Shown piece after piece: positions 60,561 to 64,000 of a stretch of 64,000 bases of DNA. Origin of the DNA: Molossus alvarezi (taxonomy: Eukaryota > Chordata > Mammalia > Chiroptera > Molossidae); the NCBI GenBank assembly GCA_037176705.1, contig CM073899.1, positions 8,060,001 through 8,124,000 on the forward strand, written 5' to 3'. The translations under genes were made by a program, and so were the position numbers. The number at the start of each line of letters is the position of its first letter. The stretch's first letter is position 1. Under the pieces are notes generated by a model that saw only the letters and a list, made by a program, of their open reading frames with translations, searched no databases and was not told where the DNA came from.

Positions 60561-61208
60561 CAGAGTTGCTATATCTTCTAGGCTTCGTAGGGTGGCCTAT
60601 TATTATAGGTGTCCTGTAGGATTCAGTAGCACAGTCTCCCTGATCACCCCAGTGGGGCCCTTGAGGTGCACCCCTAATATGGACTGTATACCCTTCTGTT
60701 ATAATTGAGTGTTGATTGCTGTTAGCACATCAGTGGGAGGGATTTACTCAGGCTGATCAGCTGCAAGCACTACTTGTGCCCACTAGCCACTGGCCTCTGA
60801 CTACCTTGGAGGATCAGCTTTGGGTCCACCACAGAGAGCAAGACTTTCTTCATCAGGGCTCTGGTACACACTGAGTTCACTCCTTGAGTGTGTCACTTGT
60901 GGAGGTGGTTGGGTGGTGGTGTGGTCTGAAGCTGATCACTGGATATGCTGGGTCTGGGGCAAGGTCAGTCTCTGCTTGTGTTCTATCCAGGGCTACCCAG
61001 CAAAAGCTACTAAGTGATCTGCCGATGGCTGCTTCTTGTGCTGGGCTTGGAGGTGCCCAGGAAAAGTGAAGTTGTGAACCAAGGCTAGTCCTAGGGTAAA
61101 GTCTTTGGAAACAGCTTGGGTGGCTCCCGAAAGTTGGGTGGGGCAAGGCCTCAGGGAATCACCAGGGCGGGGCAAACAGTGTAAGCCAGGTTGCTCGAGA
61201 CCCAGATA

Positions 61209-61650
61209 CAGTTGGCCCTCTTTTATCGCAGTTCATCAGTTCCAGACTCTATCACAATCAATGAATCTCCACGAAGTAGGATTCTTTATATACAGTCGTC
61301 CTTCGCCACTTGGTGGTTCGACATTCTAGACTACACTCTATCGTGGTTTTTTCAAATACTAACCCTAACCATAACCCTAAATATAATCTACCTTTATCAA
61401 GCCATCCAGAACACATCAATTTCTTTATGTATTACTTTAACATTATAATAACAAGTCATTATTATAACTACACAAACCAAAACCTTATATCCTTAATCTT
61501 CTGGTTAATCATTAACTTTTCTTAGTTTTTTCAAGACATGAAAATAAAACTCATTTCAATGAATAGAGTATTTTTCAAATACTATATATGAAAAAAACGT
61601 GATAGAGTGAAGCTGCAAATGTCAAAGTGCAAAGTGCCGAGGCACGACTG
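61209..61650. mobile_element. Tigger-like (pogo/Tc1-mariner) DNA transposon in HAL1 copy 5
   Basis: 442 bp between TA dinucleotides (61207-61208, 61651-61652). The empty site is visible in copy 4, where the complement reads 'cccagatatagc' with a single TATA. The left end is CAGTTGGCCCTC; the complement of the right end is CAGTCGTGCCTCGGCAC. A second TACAGTCGTCCTTCGCC inside (61291) pairs better with the right end. No transposase is present; it is a MITE. Confidence 0.8.
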
Positions 61651-62154
61651 TATGGCAGCCATCTGCCGCCCCAGGGAAGGGCTCACCAAAGGAACATCAG
61701 CCTCTGCCAGCATGTCTGTCCAGGAGAAAGCTGCCCCTCCAGCTCTCATCTCAAGGCCAAACCATTCAGTTCTTCCCTGTATGTGTCTGGGGCCCCTCAA
61801 TCTGCCTCTACTCCAAGCTCAGAGGGAGTGGGTCCGAGTAAGTTCATGTGCGGGCCCTTTAAGAAGAGCTGCCTGGGGCTCCAGAAGCCTCAGCCTCCCT
61901 CAGCCTATGTTCCCCCTGATTTTACAGCCAGAAGTGATGGGGAGTCTCTTCCTGGCACTGGAACCCTGAGCTGGGTGCCTGTTGTGGGACGAGGACCTTC
62001 CCAGCCGAGGTGTCCCCCTGATTTTTATCTGCCACACGTGGGTTTGGAACCAACCTCTTCGCCTCCTCCCTCCTACCAGTCTCCATGGGGCTTATCCTTT
62101 AATTTCGTAGTTGTAGGATGTTCATTCAGCTTGATGTCAGGTGGTTCTGAATGA
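61627..62154 (+). other. Antisense ORF in the HAL1 5' region, copy 5
   Basis: 175 codons open on the strand opposite the element. The N-terminal part derives from the Tigger-like insert; from GRAHQRN onward it parallels the copy 4 antisense frame (HVCPGESCPSS, LPGTGTLSW, CPPDFYLPHVG). No known domain is recognised. Confidence 0.4.
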
Positions 62155-63540
62155 TGGTTGTTTTGTAGTTTAGTTTTTTGTAGTTAGATGTGGTTGTGGG
62201 AAAAGGTGATACTGCAGTTACCTACGCTGCTATCTTGACCATTCCAAACACCATTTATTGAATAGGCCATCATACCCCATTGTATATTCTTGCCTACTTT
62301 GTCAAATATTAACTGACTGTATAGGTATGGATTCATTTCTGGCCTCTTCATTCTGTTCTATAAAACTATATCTCTTTTTATGCCTGCATCATGTTGTTTT
62401 GATTATTATGGTATTGTAGTATAATTTGATATTAGGTAGGGTGATTCCTCCAACTTTGTTTTTCTTTCTCAAGATGGCTGTTGCTATTCAGGGTCTTTTT
62501 GTGGTTTCATATAAATTTTTGGAATATTTGTTCTATTTCTGTCAGAATCACCATTGGTATTTTGATAGAAATTACTTTGAATCTACAGATTGCTTTGGTT
62601 AATATGGACATTTTAACAATGTTAATTCTTCCTATTCATGAGCATGATGTATGCTTCCATTTATTTGTAGCTTCTTCAATTTCTTTCTTCAGTGTATTAT
62701 AATATTCTCAGTGCATGTCTTGTAAAAACAGAATAGAATTTACCCCTAAGTATTTTTTTTTTTTTATGCACTAGTAAATGAGATTGTTTTCTTAGTTTCA
62801 CCTCCTGATAATTCATTTTTGGTGTACAGAAGTGTAACCAATTTCTAAAGATTTATTTTGTATCCTTTTATTTTACCGAATTTATTTCTCAGTTTGAGTA
62901 GGTTTTTGGTTGTCTCTTTAGGGTTCTCTATACAAAATGTCATATAATCTGCAAATAATGACAATTTTACTTCTTCCTTTCAAATTTGGATGCACTTTAT
63001 TTTTTCTTCTTGTTTGAGTGCTGTGGCTAGGGCTTTCAGTACTATGTTGAATAAGAATGGTAAAAGTGGAAATCTCTGTCTTATTCCTGATCTTAGGAAA
63101 ATGCTTTTAGTTTTTCTCCATTGAGTATGATATACCTGTGGGATTGTGATATATGGCCATCATGATGTTGAGATATGTTCCCTCTATTCCCACTTTGCTG
63201 AGAATTTTATCACAAATGAGTGCTGGATTTTGTTGAAAGCTTTTTCTGCATCTATTGATATCACCATATCATTTTTATCCTTAATTTTGTTTATGTGATG
63301 TAACACACTAATTGATTTGTGAATATTGTATCAAGCTTGTATGCCAGGAACAAATTCCTCTTGATCATGGTGTATGATATTTTTAATGTATTGCTACATT
63401 CAATTTGTTAATATTTTGTTGAACATTTTAGCATCTATGTTCATAAGGGATATAAGCTTATAATTTTCTTTCTTTGTAGTGTCTTTATCTGGTTTTGTAT
63501 TTAGGATATGCTGTTTTTCTAATTTAAATGATTTTAGTTA

Positions 63541-64000
63541 ACCAAAGCATTTATATAAAAACAGTGATTCTGTATTACATTTTATAAAGATAACTTCTCA
63601 TTTCCTATATCATTAAAGACTTCTATTGAAATAAGAAGTATAGGTATGAAATTTTGAAATTTAATATGTAAACTGGCAAATATAATCTTGGACATATTGA
63701 CATTTTATGACAATTATCTTAATTTTCCATATTTATAAGTCACATAAAGTAAAACAAACTATTGATTAAAATTCAGGATATAAATGAAGAAGGATGGAGA
63801 CCATGAAAACTTTAACATGCAAAAATACCTAAACAAAGGAACTGTAGCATCTATAGAGAAAAAGGAAAATTATATGCCCCCAAAGAGTGAAAGATAATAC
63901 ACATACACCAAAAAGGAAAAAAGAAATACAAATGAGTCAAAATAAACTTAGTTCAGTGTACAATTTTTTCTAGATATGGTGGTATATTAAAAACTTACGA
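63541..64000. other. No gene recognised
   Basis: AT-rich DNA to the window edge without a supported feature. Confidence 0.5.

Larger units (their letters stand above)
59197..62241 (-). mobile_element. HAL1-like element, copy 5, full length (antisense)
   Basis: Bounded by the exact 18-bp duplication TTCCAAACACCATTTATT (59179-59196, 62242-62259) inside an L1. On the minus strand it starts 'tggtcaagatagcagcgtagg', has the 5' region, ORF1 and the L1-like tail, and no ORF2. The 5' region lacks the segment matching about 53450-53960 of copy 4. A Tigger-like DNA transposon sits in it at 61209-61650. Confidence 0.93.
57852..63540 (-). mobile_element. L1 (antisense), 3'UTR and much of ORF2, split by HAL1 copy 5
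   Basis: The right piece (62260 to about 63530) and left piece (57852-59196) are one ORF2 plus 3'UTR in complement. Examples are 'ttggggtgacattgggtaataaaattc', 'ccatttattgaataggccatc' and 'gaaagctttttctgcatctattgatatcacc'. The text is continuous once HAL1 copy 5 and one target copy are removed. Stops are frequent. Confidence 0.9.

Noticed and set aside
61365..61382. Telomere-like ctaaccctaaccataaccc
   Set aside because: There are only two to three imperfect units, internal to the Tigger-like MITE. It is not an interstitial telomere array.
1..64000. HeliBat Helitron ends, CRISPR arrays, rRNA genes
   Set aside because: I looked for the HeliBat terminal phrase and for regular spaced repeats and saw none. 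The absence is by eye only.

Overview
This window reads as intergenic (or deep intronic) nuclear DNA of a bat. The diagnostic signal is the repeat content: about seventeen copies, in several subtypes, of the tRNA-derived Ves SINE. Its head reads like 'ccctggccggtttggctcag' and its CT-rich tail ends near 'taaaatcaataaa'. Ves is known from Yangochiroptera. I did not see the terminal sequence typical of vespertilionid HeliBat Helitrons, so I do not assign a family. Almost all ORFs are shadows of repeats. I found no confidently identifiable host protein gene. One minus-strand candidate terminal exon (42586-42861) is worth checking.

Layout. 1-5480: Ves tail, a solo LTR of class-I ERV type (LTR-A), then an old L1 3' half carrying three later insertions, one of them a second LTR-A copy in the opposite orientation. 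5945-6815: antisense L1 with a Tigger/MER2-like DNA transposon and a Ves. 7681-11470: GC-richer unclassified block. 11478-13763: Ves, a complete URR1-like hAT MITE, MIR, and a solo LTR of a second family (LTR-B). 14236-19093: two L1 ORF2 fragments, followed by an unidentified retrocopy with an (AAAAC)n tail. 19895-25085: antisense L1 pieces, MLT1-type LTR, Ves copies and microsatellites. 25549-27221: first of five HAL1-like elements. 27640-35980: MIR, SINEs, an old L1M with an unclassified insert. 35983-38793: second HAL1. 38794-46894: mostly unique AT-rich DNA with the candidate exon, an MLT1/MST LTR and Ves copies. 46895-49290: Ves split by the third HAL1. 50130-56955: an old L1M containing a 3' L1 fragment (itself split by LTR-B), a palindromic Ves, the fourth, full-length HAL1 and further Ves copies. 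57852-63540: an antisense L1 split by the fifth, full-length HAL1, which itself contains a Tigger-like DNA transposon.

The most interesting system is the HAL1 ('half-L1') family. Its copies have a long 5' region, an L1-type ORF1 (coiled coil, RRM, C-terminal domain) and an L1-like 3' end, but no ORF2, and all share the same ORF1/3'UTR junction. Target-site duplications of 10, 17 and 18 bp show that three of them are genuine LINE-type insertions. Their tails match the local L1 3' end, as expected for elements mobilised by L1 reverse transcriptase. The 5' regions of three copies also keep a long antisense reading frame, which recalls primate L1 ORF0.
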